Notes: generated by a model from the letters alone, not told the origin. A stretch of DNA of 64,000 nt from Curtobacterium sp. MCPF17_052 (GCF_003234085.1 NZ_QKSD01000001.1:186001-250000), one strand, 5' to 3'. Positions 1 to 7,374 are shown, counted from the first letter of the stretch. Made by a program: numbers and translations.

Positions 1-613
1 GGGCCGCCGACTCGTTGGCCAGGGCGACACCGCTGACCGGGAGGCCCGTGGTCGCGCAGGCCGCCAACAGCTCGGCTCCGCTGGAGAACGGGTGGGGCAC
101 CGCGTCGGTCTCGACCGGGATGGCGGTGCCGGCGACGTCCTCGCCCGGCTCCTCGTCGCCGTCACGGGCGATGAATCCGCCGCCGATCGAGTAGTAGGTC
201 TCGACGGCGGTCTCGGTGCCGGTCGCGTCGAAGCTCCGCAGGCGCATGGCGTTCGGGTGTCGCGGCAGCATGGTCAGCGGGTGCAGGACGATGTCGGTCA
301 GCCGGAACGCGACCGTCGGGCCGCCCGCCAGTTTCAGGAGACCGCTGGACTCGAGGCCCTCGAGCGCGGCGGTCAGGACGTCGGGGTCGACGTCCTCCGG
401 CCGGTGTCCCATCAGGCCGATCGCGACGGCGCCGAGCGTCCCGTGCCCGTGTCCGGTCGAGGCGAGTGAGCCGTACAGGTCGACCCGGATGCTCGCGACC
501 GGCAGTCCGACGACGCGTTCGGCGAAGTCGACGCCCGCGCGCATCGGGCCCACGGTGTGGGAGCTCGACGGCCCCACACCGATGCTGAACAGATCGAAGA
601 CGGAGACCGGCAC
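1..613 (-). CDS. sdaA: L-serine ammonia-lyase (serine dehydratase), 3' end beyond window
   Basis: Deaminates L-serine to pyruvate and ammonia with a [4Fe-4S] cluster, in the cytoplasm. Only the N-terminal 204 codons lie in the window. The reverse strand reads FDLFSIGVGPSSSHTVGPM right after a GTG start at 613, then YYSIGGGFI near residue 140; both are hallmarks of the single-chain iron-sulfur serine dehydratase beta domain. GTG at 613 is chosen because the conserved block starts five residues later and the GTG a few bases upstream is out of frame. The cluster cysteines of the alpha domain are outside the window, so intactness cannot be judged. It lies downstream of the response regulator on the same strand. 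Confidence 0.93.
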   Translation of the reverse strand, partial: MPVSVFDLFSIGVGPSSSHTVGPMRAGVDFAERVVGLPVASIRVDLYGSLASTGHGHGTLGAVAIGLMGHRPEDVDPDVLTAALEGLESSGLLKLAGGPTVAFRLTDIVLHPLTMLPRHPNAMRLRSFDATGTETAVETYYSIGGGFIARDGDEEPGEDVAGTAIPVETDAVPHPFSSGAELLAACATTGLPVSGVALANESAA

Positions 614-627
614 GCGGTCACCCTACG

Positions 628-644
628 CCGTCCGGACGGGAGGC
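628..644. repeat. Half-copy of the ACGGGAGGC element with CCGTCCGGACGG palindrome
   Basis: A perfect 12-base palindrome (628-639) runs directly into GGGAGGC, the core of the hairpin family seen across this window. The matching second arm is not present, so this looks like a partial or degenerate member between the putative small gene and the serine dehydratase start. Confidence 0.45.
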
Positions 645-797
645 TCAGTGGCCTGGTCGGGCCTGCCACCGGTAGACCAGGCCCACGACGACCCCGAGCG
701 CGACCAGCCCGAGCCCGATCAGCAGGTGCGCCGGGGAGGCGCCGTGTCCGGAACCGCCCGGGTGTCTCGTCCCGCTGCTCGTCGCCGTCGGGATCAG
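645..797 (-). CDS. Possible 50-residue membrane protein with CTG start
   Basis: The frame directly after the response regulator has a Gly/Ser/His-rich N-terminus followed by one clear transmembrane stretch (HLLIGLGLVALGVVVGLVY) and a short basic tail. No ATG, GTG or TTG is available; the only candidate start is a CTG that overlaps the regulator's TGA as CTGA, the same geometry as the ATGA and GTGA overlaps elsewhere here. CTG initiation is rare, so this may be non-coding or the remnant of a gene. No function is assigned. Confidence 0.25.
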   Translation of the reverse strand: MIPTATSSGTRHPGGSGHGASPAHLLIGLGLVALGVVVGLVYRWQARPGH

Positions 798-1465
798 GGC
801 CCGCCGAGCCAGTGGTCGATCCGGTGGTGGTCCGGGCTGAACCCGTTCGCGACCCCCCAGAGCACCGCCTGGGTGCGACTGTCGGACCCGATCTTGCGGT
901 AGACGGAACGGATGTGTGACTTCACGGTGTTCGGGCTGAGGTAGGTCAGCTGAGCGACCTCCGCGTTGCTCTTGCCCTGCGTGATGAGCGCGAGGACCTC
1001 GGACTCGCGATCGGTGATACCGACGCCCTTGCCCGGCCAATCCAGGCCGTCGGCGCTCGGGGCGCGACGTCCGGCGCGGCTGACCACGACCTCGCCGGCA
1101 GCGATCCGCTCGAGCGCGTCCACCAGGTCGGCGGCACCCAGCGTCTTCGACAGGTACCCGTGCACCCCCTCCGCGAGCGCAGCGTCGACGAGCTCCTGTT
1201 GTGAGTTCCAGGTGTAGACGACGACGTGCCGTGCTCGTGGGTTCGCGACGAGTGCGGCGATCTCGAGCTGGTCGGACTCCGGCTGCGCGAACGAGTCGTA
1301 GAGCACGATGTCGATCGAGTCGTCGAGCTCTGCGTTGGCGTCGATCTCGGCCACGACGATCCGGTCGCGGTGCGCGTCGAACATGTGCGCGAGGCCCTTG
1401 AGGACGACGTCGTAGTCATCGACGAGCGTCACGAGGAGCGGAGTGGTGGGAGCGTCGACCGGCAT
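794..1465 (-). CDS. NarL/LuxR-type response regulator (orphan)
   Basis: A 223-residue two-domain regulator. The receiver domain (about residues 10-125) has the acidic pair in LVDDYD, the phospho-acceptor Asp in IVLYDS and the Lys in YLSKT. The C-terminal LuxR helix-turn-helix (about 150-210) carries TDRESEVLALI and LSPNTVKSHI. ATG at 1465 is preceded by AAAGGTGG at good spacing; the frame is open further upstream but through the palindromic control region. No histidine kinase is adjacent in the window, so its partner is elsewhere or it is signalled differently. It is divergent from the GlsB-family gene. Confidence 0.9.
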   Translation of the reverse strand: MPVDAPTTPLLVTLVDDYDVVLKGLAHMFDAHRDRIVVAEIDANAELDDSIDIVLYDSFAQPESDQLEIAALVANPRARHVVVYTWNSQQELVDAALAEGVHGYLSKTLGAADLVDALERIAAGEVVVSRAGRRAPSADGLDWPGKGVGITDRESEVLALITQGKSNAEVAQLTYLSPNTVKSHIRSVYRKIGSDSRTQAVLWGVANGFSPDHHRIDHWLGGP

Positions 1466-1475
1466 GGGGCCACCT

Positions 1476-1517
1476 TTCCACCCCAAGGGGTGAGACGGAA
1501 CACCCTTGGGGGTGGAA
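1476..1517. promoter_or_regulatory. Imperfect 17-base inverted repeat over the regulator's ribosome-binding site
   Basis: TTCCACCCCAAGGGGTG (1476-1492) and CACCCTTGGGGGTGGAA (1501-1517) pair at 15 of 17 positions around an 8-base spacer. The left arm itself contains a perfect palindrome ACCCCAAGGGGT. It sits between the two divergent genes and overlaps the Shine-Dalgarno of the response regulator, which fits an autoregulatory operator or an RNA hairpin. Confidence 0.55.
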
Positions 1518-1527
1518 GGGTTGTCGA

Positions 1528-1547
1528 CGTCACCCGATCGGGTGACG
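1528..1547. promoter_or_regulatory. Perfect 20-base palindrome, candidate operator
   Basis: CGTCACCCGATCGGGTGACG is perfectly self-complementary with no spacer. It lies in the middle of the divergent intergenic region between the response regulator and the GlsB-family gene, where a dimeric regulator would be expected to bind. Binding by the neighbouring regulator is inference. Confidence 0.55.
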
Positions 1548-1599
1548 GACGCGCTCGGCCCTTCTACCGGTCGTGCAGAACGCACCAAGGAGTCAGCCC

Positions 1600-1875
1600 A
1601 TGCTCGGTCTCATCCTCAGCCTCATCATCGTCGGCCTCATCGCCGGCGCACTCGCCCGTCTCATCGTCCCCGGCGAGCAGGACATCAGCCTCGTGATGAC
1701 GATCGTGCTCGGCATCATCGGCTCGTTCGTCGGTGGCTTCCTCGGCTTCCTGGTCTTTCAGCACGACCCGATGGACGGCTTCTTCCAGCCAGCCGGCATC
1801 ATCGGCTCCATCATCGGCGCGATCATCGTGCTGCTCGTCTACACGCGCTTCGCTGGTGGCCGCAGCCGCCGCTGA
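1600..1875 (+). CDS. GlsB/YeaQ/YmgE-family small membrane protein
   Basis: A 91-residue, almost wholly hydrophobic protein with about three transmembrane helices and repeated Gly motifs (LIVGLIAGALARLIVPG, GIIGSFVGGFLG, GIIGSIIGAIIVLLV), typical of the transglycosylase-associated (GlsB/YeaQ/YmgE) family linked to envelope stress. The name refers to genomic association; no enzymatic residues are present. ATG at 1600 follows AAGGAG at good spacing; an in-frame ATG at 1573 lacks such a site. It is divergent from the response regulator across a palindrome-rich spacer, so shared stress control is plausible. Confidence 0.85.
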   Translation: MLGLILSLIIVGLIAGALARLIVPGEQDISLVMTIVLGIIGSFVGGFLGFLVFQHDPMDGFFQPAGIIGSIIGAIIVLLVYTRFAGGRSRR

Positions 1876-1882
1876 GCGCCTG

Positions 1883-1931
1883 AACGACGAACAGGGTCCG
1901 GATGCAACGCGTCCGGACCCTGTTCGTCGTT
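1883..1931 (+). terminator. Perfect 20-base stem terminator
   Basis: AACGACGAACAGGGTCCGGA pairs exactly with the sequence at 1912-1931 around a 9-base loop, starting eight bases after the GlsB-family stop codon. There is only a trivial T run, as usual for intrinsic terminators in high-GC actinobacteria. Confidence 0.8.
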
Positions 1932-2031
1932 CCCGTCCCGGCTTCCCGACGCCGGGAGATGTCGACAGGAGCCGCCTCCTGACTTCCCGGCGCGTCCACA
2001 TGGCGGGACGGACCCGCGGGAGCGGGCGGGA

Positions 2032-2226
2032 TCAGCGCCGCTTGCCCTGCGTCGGCATCACGATCCAGAGCACGACGTAGGCGATCCAGAGCGGGCCGGG
2101 GAACAGGCTGAGGATGACCCAGAGGACCCGGACGCCGGTGCGGGACCAGCCGAAGCGGTCCGCGATGCCGGCGCAGACGCCGGCGAGCAGTCGGCCGGCA
2201 CGGGGGCGGTGGAGTGTGTTCGTCAT
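2032..2226 (-). CDS. PspC-domain small membrane protein
   Basis: A 64-residue protein that is essentially one PspC domain: LHRPRAGRLLAGVCAGIADRF, then the WSRTGVRVLWVILSLFPGP segment and IAYVVLWIVMP, giving two membrane-embedded stretches and a basic C-terminus. PspC domains belong to phage-shock-type envelope stress responses; in actinobacteria short stand-alone versions are common. ATG at 2226 is preceded by GAGG and starts just before the conserved RPRAGR motif. No PspA homologue is adjacent. The role in stress is family knowledge, not shown here. Confidence 0.85.
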   Translation of the reverse strand: MTNTLHRPRAGRLLAGVCAGIADRFGWSRTGVRVLWVILSLFPGPLWIAYVVLWIVMPTQGKRR

Positions 2227-2361
2227 GTCCTCGACGCTACGGGTCGAGGATGCGCGGCGGCATCCGGCCAGGCCCCCACTCCGGGGTGGGGACAGCCCCA
2301 CCGAGACGGGACGAGCCCGCCGGACGGTGGTCGGGCCTCCCGGCCGGTCGGGCCCGCCGTC

Positions 2362-3300
2362 CTACGGCAGCAGGACGATCTTGCCGCGGGTGTGGCGCTC
2401 CTCGAGCTGGGCGTAGGCGTCCTGCACCGCGTCGAGCGGGAAGGTGGCGGCGATCGGGACCTCGACCGAACCGTCCGCGACCATGTTCGCCAGTGCCGAC
2501 AGGATCTCGGGGTCGGCGGTGTCGGCGCTGCCGGACGCCTTGGCGCCGACCTCGGCCGCGGCCGCGAAGGCGATCGTCGTCTCGATCCGGTCGGTGGGCA
2601 CGCCGAGGGTGATGCCGAGGTGCACGTACTCGGCGCCGAACGTGTCGATGACGGCGTCGATGCCGTTCGTGGCGAGCTCGCGGATGCGGTCCTCGAGCCC
2701 GTCGCCGTACGCGACCGGACGGGCGTTCTTGGACCGCAGCCAGTCGTGGTTCGACTCGGAGGCGATCGCGATGACGTCAACGCCCTCGTTGGTCAGCAGC
2801 TGCGTGACGAACGAGCCGACGCCGCCGGCGGCACCGGACACGACGACGGTCTCGCCGGCTCGCGGGTCGACGGCGCGGACGGCGGCGGCAGCGGTGGTCG
2901 CGGCGACGTCCAGGCCGCCCGCGGCCTCCCAGGAGAGCAGACGGGGCTTCGGGACGAGCTGCCCGGCGGGGACGGAGACGTACTCCGCCTGGCTCGAGCG
3001 CTCCCACGACCAGCCGAGGACCTCGTCGCCCTCCTCGAACCCGTCGACGTCGAGGCCGATCGCGGCGACCGTGCCGGCGAGGTCGGTGCCCTGGCCGGAG
3101 GGCAGCTTCTCAGGGTCGTGGTCGTCGACGACGCCCTGGCGGATGGCGGACTCACCGGGGTTGATGCCGGCGGCGCGGACCTTCACGATCACGCGGCCGG
3201 GAGCGACCTCGGGGACGGGGACCTCGGCGACGTGCAGGACGGAACGGTCGCCCCACTCCTCGAAGCGGACGGCGCGCATGGTGTCAGGGAGAGCAGTCAT
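2362..3300 (-). CDS. NADP-dependent quinone oxidoreductase-like protein (zinc-free MDR)
   Basis: A 312-residue medium-chain dehydrogenase/reductase. The N-terminal GroES-like fold reads AVRFEEWG and VRAAGINPGE; the Rossmann domain has VSGAAGGVGSF near residue 155 for NADPH. The Cys and Glu zinc ligands of alcohol dehydrogenases are absent, as in quinone oxidoreductases. It ends with GKIVLLP, the usual last strand. It is divergent from the shikimate-dehydrogenase-like gene with about 100 bp between starts. Substrate is unknown; a related enzyme occurs at 30617-31627. Confidence 0.88.
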   Translation of the reverse strand: MTALPDTMRAVRFEEWGDRSVLHVAEVPVPEVAPGRVIVKVRAAGINPGESAIRQGVVDDHDPEKLPSGQGTDLAGTVAAIGLDVDGFEEGDEVLGWSWERSSQAEYVSVPAGQLVPKPRLLSWEAAGGLDVAATTAAAAVRAVDPRAGETVVVSGAAGGVGSFVTQLLTNEGVDVIAIASESNHDWLRSKNARPVAYGDGLEDRIRELATNGIDAVIDTFGAEYVHLGITLGVPTDRIETTIAFAAAAEVGAKASGSADTADPEILSALANMVADGSVEVPIAATFPLDAVQDAYAQLEERHTRGKIVLLP

Positions 3301-3399
3301 CCCCGGTCACGGTACGCCAGGCCGGCGACGGACGCCGCACTCCTCGCGGACGGATCCGTGATGGACCGCTCCATCGTTGCCACGTGGGACACTGACGAC

Positions 3400-4218
3400 A
3401 TGCCCATCCTCCACAAGGACATGCAGCTCTGCATCTCGCTCGCCGCCCGTCCGAGCAACATCGGCACCCGGTTCCACAACTTCCTCTACGACGAACTCGG
3501 GCTGGACTACGTCTACAAGGCGTTCACCACGACGGACCTGCCCGGGGCGGTCGCGGGCATCCGGGCGCTCGGCATCCGCGGGTGCTCGGTGTCGATGCCG
3601 TTCAAGGAGGACGTGGTCCCCCTGGTCGACGAACTCGAGGAGTCCGCGGCCGCGATCCGCTCCGTCAACACGATCGTCAACGACGCCGGGGTCCTCACCG
3701 CGTCGAACACCGACTACGAGGCCGTCGCCGCGCTGCTCGACTCGCACGGGGTCGACCGTGACGCCCGCGTGCTCCTGCGGGGCTCCGGCGGCATGGCGAA
3801 GGCGGTCACGGCGGCCTTCCGCGGTGCCGGCTTCGAGCACCTCACCGTCGTCGCCCGCAACGAGGCGACCGGCAGCGCCCTCGCGGACCAGTACGGGTAC
3901 ACGTGGGTGGGCGCCGAGGAGCAGGCCGGGGACGCCGACGTGCTCGTCAACGTCACCCCGCTCGGCATGCGCGGCGACCAGGAGGCCGCACTGTCGTTCG
4001 CCCCGGACCGCATCACCGCCGTGGGCACCGTCTTCGACGTGGTCGCGTTCCCCTCCGAGACCCCGCTCGTCCGGGCCGGCCGCGACGCCGGTGCGCACGT
4101 GATCACGGGCGCGGAGGTCATCGCCCTGCAGGCGGCACGCCAGTTCGAGCGGTACACGGGCGTCGCCCTGACCGCCGACCAGGTCGCACGCGCGAGCGCG
4201 TTCTCCCGCGAGGAGTAG
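3400..4218 (+). CDS. Shikimate 5-dehydrogenase-like protein (AroE family, altered substrate motif)
   Basis: A 272-residue AroE-fold protein. The catalytic Lys in SMPFKED, the SVNTI segment and the Asp in NTDYEAV are retained, as is a nucleotide-binding turn GSGGMAK. However, the N-terminal SLSP-xx-HN motif that holds the shikimate carboxylate in AroE reads LAARPSNIGTRFHN, so the substrate may be a different quinate-like or unrelated compound. ATG at 3400 is chosen over an in-frame ATG at 3361 because family similarity begins close to it; neither has a strong ribosome-binding site. Followed by a repeat-rich gap. Confidence 0.82.
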   Translation: MPILHKDMQLCISLAARPSNIGTRFHNFLYDELGLDYVYKAFTTTDLPGAVAGIRALGIRGCSVSMPFKEDVVPLVDELEESAAAIRSVNTIVNDAGVLTASNTDYEAVAALLDSHGVDRDARVLLRGSGGMAKAVTAAFRGAGFEHLTVVARNEATGSALADQYGYTWVGAEEQAGDADVLVNVTPLGMRGDQEAALSFAPDRITAVGTVFDVVAFPSETPLVRAGRDAGAHVITGAEVIALQAARQFERYTGVALTADQVARASAFSREE

Positions 4219-4230
4219 GCGGGCGCGGCG

Positions 4231-4340
4231 GCGGCGAGACGCCGCCGAGTGCGCCGGACACCGCCGACTTCGCACGACGCCGCCGACTTCGGCGGCGTTT
4301 CGCACGTTCGGCGGCGTCTGGCGTCGATGGGGGCGTCGCG
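4231..4340. repeat. GC-rich hairpin element, copy A
   Basis: About 110 bp beginning GCGGCGAGACGCCGCC and ending near GCGTCGATGGGGGCGTCGC. It contains nested inverted repeats built from GACGCCGCCGA and TTCGGCGGCGT. It is roughly 85% identical by eye to copy B at 4403-4512. Non-coding; lies in the 300-base gap after the AroE-like gene, where I see no gene on either strand. Confidence 0.7.
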
Positions 4341-4342
4341 AC

Positions 4343-4378
4343 CGGGAGGCACGTGGCGGGCCTGCACCGCGCCTCCCG
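4343..4378. repeat. ACGGGAGGC-family hairpin (degenerate) between copies A and B
   Basis: CGGGAGGCACGTGG pairs imperfectly with CCGCGCCTCCCG around a short loop. The arms match the core of the dispersed hairpin family described elsewhere in this window. It lies between two convergent genes, so could terminate both. Confidence 0.5.
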
Positions 4379-4402
4379 TCCGCCGCGGACCGGCCCGCTA
4401 CC

Positions 4403-4512
4403 GCGGCGAGACGCCGCCGCGTGCGCCAGACACCACCGAGTTCGCACGACGCCGCCGATTCCGGCGGCGTCTCGCACGGACGGCGGCGTTTCGCGTCGAT
4501 GGGGCGTCTCGC
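4403..4512. repeat. GC-rich hairpin element, copy B
   Basis: Direct repeat of copy A, same orientation, 172 bp further on, with GCGGCGAGACGCCGCC at its start and ATGGGGCGTCTCGC at its end. Differences from copy A are scattered substitutions, several of which preserve pairing in the inner stem. A diverged third relative lies at 60066-60158. Confidence 0.7.
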
Positions 4513-4519
4513 GGAGGGC

Positions 4520-4963
4520 TCAGTGGCTGCGCGCGCGACCGGCCGCGACCCAGCCGAGGCGGCGCGCCGTCTCATGGTTGCGGAACCAGATGCCGGGCTG
4601 TGCGAGGAAGCCGGGAACGAGCGTCCCCGGGCCCTTCACGGGGTTCTCCCGCAGGGTGACACGGCAGCCGCGGGGGTGCGGTTCGACCTCGACCTCGACG
4701 CGGGCCTCCCCCACCGGCCAGCCGCGCGCCTGGATCACCATGCGTCGGGGCTCGTCGTACTCCAGGACGCTCGTCGTGTCGTTGATCACGAGCGGCCAGA
4801 CGCCGAACGAGTGGTGCAGCTTCGTGCCGACCGCGGGCCAGCCGGGGTCCTCGCCGCGCATCCGGGACGCGCCGACCACCCACGTGGGGTAGAGCCAGCC
4901 GTCGCGGAGGACGTCGAAGACCTCCTCGGGCGTGCAGTGGATGATCCGGACGTTCTTCGCCAT
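4520..4963 (-). CDS. SRPBCC-family protein (START/polyketide-cyclase fold)
   Basis: A 147-residue single-domain protein. The start VRIIHCTPEEVFDVL, followed by YPTWVVGASRMRG and the strand-rich middle with a VEVEVEPHPRG segment, is the pattern of SRPBCC ligand-binding domains (Polyketide_cyc2 type). ATG at 4963 is preceded by GAGGAG and lies one base after the stop of the FAD oxidoreductase, so the two are one operon and probably translationally coupled. Its ligand may be the product or substrate of that oxidoreductase, possibly a lipid or isoprenoid; this is inference from position. Confidence 0.85.
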   Translation of the reverse strand: MAKNVRIIHCTPEEVFDVLRDGWLYPTWVVGASRMRGEDPGWPAVGTKLHHSFGVWPLVINDTTSVLEYDEPRRMVIQARGWPVGEARVEVEVEPHPRGCRVTLRENPVKGPGTLVPGFLAQPGIWFRNHETARRLGWVAAGRARSH

Positions 4964-4964
4964 G

Positions 4965-6410
4965 TCAGCTCCTCGGTGCCAGGTCGACGTCCACCGGCAA
5001 CCCGTAGGTGTGTCGGAGGGCGCTCTTCGCCGCGTGCCAGCCTGCCATGCCGTGCACCCCGGGACCGGGAGCCGCGGACTGCGACGCCAGGTACATCCCG
5101 CCGCCCATCCGCCACGGGTCACTCGAGAGCACGGGCCGCTTCACCAGCTGCCAGAAGCTCGCGGCACCGGCGGCGATGTCCCCGCCGGAGTAGTTCGGGT
5201 TGTACTGCTCCATGTCCTCGGCGGTCCGGCTGTTCGTCGCGACGATGGTGTCGCGGAAGCCCGGGGCGAACCGTTCGATCTGACGGATGACGGACTCCTG
5301 GTGGTCGACCGTCGAGCCGGCGGGGACGTGGGCGTACGCCCAGAAGACGTGTCCGCCCGCGGGGGCCCGGCTCGGGTCGACGACGGTCGGCTCGGAGCCC
5401 AGGACGTAGGGGCGGTCGGGGTCCTGACCGCGCGCGACCTGCGCCTCGGCCTCGGCGATCTCGGCGCGGGTGCCGCCGATGTGCACGGTGCCGGCGCGGT
5501 GGAGCTCGGGGTTCGTCCACGGCACCGGCTCGGACAGCGCGAAGTCCACCTTGGCCGCCGCGTTGCCGAACCGGAAGTGCCGCAGGGCACCGCGCTTCGG
5601 TGCGGGCAGCTGGTTGCCGGCGATCCGGAGCATGGACGGGGCGCTCGTGTCGAAGAACACGGCCTTGGCCGGGGTGAGGTCGCCGAGGGAGTGGACCTCC
5701 CGCCCGGTCTCGATCGTGCCGCCGTGTGCGACCAGGTCGGCGGCGAGCGCGTCGACGATCGCCTGGCTGCCGCCGATCGGCACCGGCCAACCGCGGGCGT
5801 GCGCGTACACGCCGAGCGACAGCGCTGCGGCCGCGGTGGCGAGCGAGGGCATGTGCTGGATGGAGTGCGCCGCGACACCGCTGATCATGGCCGGGGCGAC
5901 GTCGTCGCGGAAGCGCAGGTTCCACGCGCGGGAGCCCTGCTCGAGCGCGCGGAGGCCGAACCGGGCGACGGTGACCGGGTGCCGCGGGACGTGCAGGAGG
6001 GCGTCCGTGGCGAAGTCGGAGACCTCGTCGGCGTGCGACACCAGTGGCGCCATCAGCTGCCGGTACGCACGGCCGTCGACTCCGAGCGCGTCGGCGGTGC
6101 GGTCGAGGTCCTGGTACGCGATGCCGGCACGGCCGCCGTCGAGCGGGTGACCGTACTGCACCTCGGGCAGCCGGAGCTCGATGCGCCGTTCCATCCCGAA
6201 CGCCCGGAAGAACTCGGACTGCAGTGCCATCGGGTGCACCGCGGAGCAGACGTCGTGCAGGTACCCGGGAAGCGTGAGCTCCTTGGTCCGGGCCCCGCCG
6301 CCGATCGTGTCGTTCCGCTCGACGACCTCGACACTGAGGCCGGCCCGAGCGAGGGTGACCGCTGCGGCCAGCCCGTTCGGTCCGGCTCCGACGACCACCG
6401 CATCAACCAT
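4965..6410 (-). CDS. FAD-dependent oxidoreductase, phytoene-desaturase-like
   Basis: A 481-residue flavoprotein. The N-terminal dinucleotide-binding motif VVVGAGPNGLAAAVTLARAG is followed by VVERNDTIGGGARTKELTLPGY, the typical second half of the FAD site in the CrtI/amine-oxidase-like group. Near the C-terminus GGGMYLASQSAAPGPGVHGMAGW corresponds to the conserved closing FAD motif. It is not next to other carotenoid genes, so a carotenoid role is not established. Its stop TGA lies one base before the ATG of the SRPBCC gene. The upstream neighbour on the same strand ends 66 bp away. Confidence 0.87.
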   Translation of the reverse strand: MVDAVVVGAGPNGLAAAVTLARAGLSVEVVERNDTIGGGARTKELTLPGYLHDVCSAVHPMALQSEFFRAFGMERRIELRLPEVQYGHPLDGGRAGIAYQDLDRTADALGVDGRAYRQLMAPLVSHADEVSDFATDALLHVPRHPVTVARFGLRALEQGSRAWNLRFRDDVAPAMISGVAAHSIQHMPSLATAAAALSLGVYAHARGWPVPIGGSQAIVDALAADLVAHGGTIETGREVHSLGDLTPAKAVFFDTSAPSMLRIAGNQLPAPKRGALRHFRFGNAAAKVDFALSEPVPWTNPELHRAGTVHIGGTRAEIAEAEAQVARGQDPDRPYVLGSEPTVVDPSRAPAGGHVFWAYAHVPAGSTVDHQESVIRQIERFAPGFRDTIVATNSRTAEDMEQYNPNYSGGDIAAGAASFWQLVKRPVLSSDPWRMGGGMYLASQSAAPGPGVHGMAGWHAAKSALRHTYGLPVDVDLAPRS

Positions 6411-6476
6411 GCGGGCGAGCCTACGGAGCGACGGCTGGACACGGGTCGAGGCCCGCGTCCGGAACCGTGCGCGCGG

Positions 6477-7145
6477 TCAGCTCGTGGTGGTGTCCGCCTC
6501 GGCCGGGTCGGTGCCGTCGTCCGGTCCGTCCGCGTCCGGCTCGTCCGCGCCGACCGCGGTGCCGGATCCGACCGGGTGCTCGGCGACGAGGGTCGCGAAG
6601 TCCTCGTCGAGGAGCTGCTGCAGCCGTTCGTCGCGCCCGACCTCGTAGTCATCCGCGGGCCGCTGGGCCCAGCCGAGACGGCCGACGACGGTCGTGCCGA
6701 TGTCGTCCCACGCGCGGGCACGGGCGGCGAGGACGATGCCGTCGACGAAGTGCTGGTCGTCCCGGCGGGCGTCGAGGCGCGTGGCGAGTTCCTCGTACGT
6801 GGCCTCGCGGGTGCGGAGCTTGAGGTCGTCACCGCGCCGGTAGTCGTGCTGGTGCTGCGAGCGCCCGCCCTGCTTGCTCGACCGGACCCGGATCTCCCGC
6901 ATCCGTTCGGCGTCGCCGCGCTGCTCCTCGGCCATCCGGTGCAGTTCCTGACGCGCGGCGTCGGCGATCAGGGCGTGGTCGAAGTACCCCTGGTCGCGCA
7001 GGGCGTTGGTGATGATGCGGTTCGCCACGGCGACGGTCACCGCTGCCCTGGCGATGAGGAACCCCTCGTCCACCGCGCGCTTCAGCTCGACCTGGCTGAC
7101 GGGCCGATCGCGCACGTCGGGCTTGCGTCGTCCGAACAGTGCCAT
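6477..7145 (-). CDS. Conserved hypothetical protein with acidic tail
   Basis: I do not recognise this 222-residue soluble protein with confidence. It opens with a basic patch (MALFGRRKPDVRDRP), continues with helical, charged segments (ALIADAARQELHRMAEEQRGDAERM, YEELATRL), and ends in a low-complexity acidic tail rich in Asp, Gly and Ala. There is no signal peptide, membrane span or obvious catalytic motif. Codon usage matches neighbouring genes. It precedes the FAD oxidoreductase on the same strand but with a 66-bp gap, so co-transcription is possible but unproven. Confidence 0.7.
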   Translation of the reverse strand: MALFGRRKPDVRDRPVSQVELKRAVDEGFLIARAAVTVAVANRIITNALRDQGYFDHALIADAARQELHRMAEEQRGDAERMREIRVRSSKQGGRSQHQHDYRRGDDLKLRTREATYEELATRLDARRDDQHFVDGIVLAARARAWDDIGTTVVGRLGWAQRPADDYEVGRDERLQQLLDEDFATLVAEHPVGSGTAVGADEPDADGPDDGTDPAEADTTTS

Positions 7146-7240
7146 GCGTCGACGATACCGGCGACCGACGACGGTCCGCCTGGAGACGGAGACGGATCAC
7201 CGCCTGGAGGGACGACGGCGGGTCCTGACGCGGGCAGCAC

Positions 7241-7284
7241 CGGACGGGAGGCGCGGCACCCGCTGGCACCGGGCCTCCCGACCG
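7241..7284. terminator. ACGGGAGGC-family hairpin
   Basis: CGGACGGGAGGC and the partly complementary GCCTCCCGACCG bracket an inner GCGCGG.../...CACCGGG stem. One arm has a substitution (CCGACCG for CCGTCCG). It is in the 277-base non-coding gap 7146-7422, which otherwise holds two near-identical GTGACGTGGTTCCC words and the next terminator. Confidence 0.6.
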
Positions 7285-7336
7285 TCACGTGGTTCCCTCC
7301 GTGACGTGGTTCCCCCCGTCGAGACGCGTCCCTCGA

Positions 7337-7374
7337 CGCACATCGCGCCCCGTCGGAACGGGACGCGATGTGCG
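7337..7374 (-). terminator. Stem-loop terminator of the sugar ABC operon
   Basis: CGCACATCGCG pairs exactly with CGCGATGTGCG, continued inward by CCCGT/ACGGG after a one-base bulge on each side, around a CGGA loop. It lies 48 bases beyond the permease stop codon on the downstream side of that operon. Confidence 0.75.

Noticed and set aside
4965..6410. Carotenoid biosynthesis cluster
   Set aside because: The FAD enzyme resembles phytoene desaturases only in cofactor motifs; no phytoene synthase, cyclase or prenyl transferase gene is next to it.
4932..7304. A 790-codon plus-strand open frame
   Set aside because: Opposite to the FAD oxidoreductase and the conserved hypothetical; no recognisable domain; low-complexity Arg/Val/Gly composition typical of antisense frames.
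7278..7318. Two GTGACGTGGTTCCC-like words as an operator pair
   Set aside because: They lie between the ends of one gene and the start of another, beside terminators, with no symmetry; more likely a small duplication.
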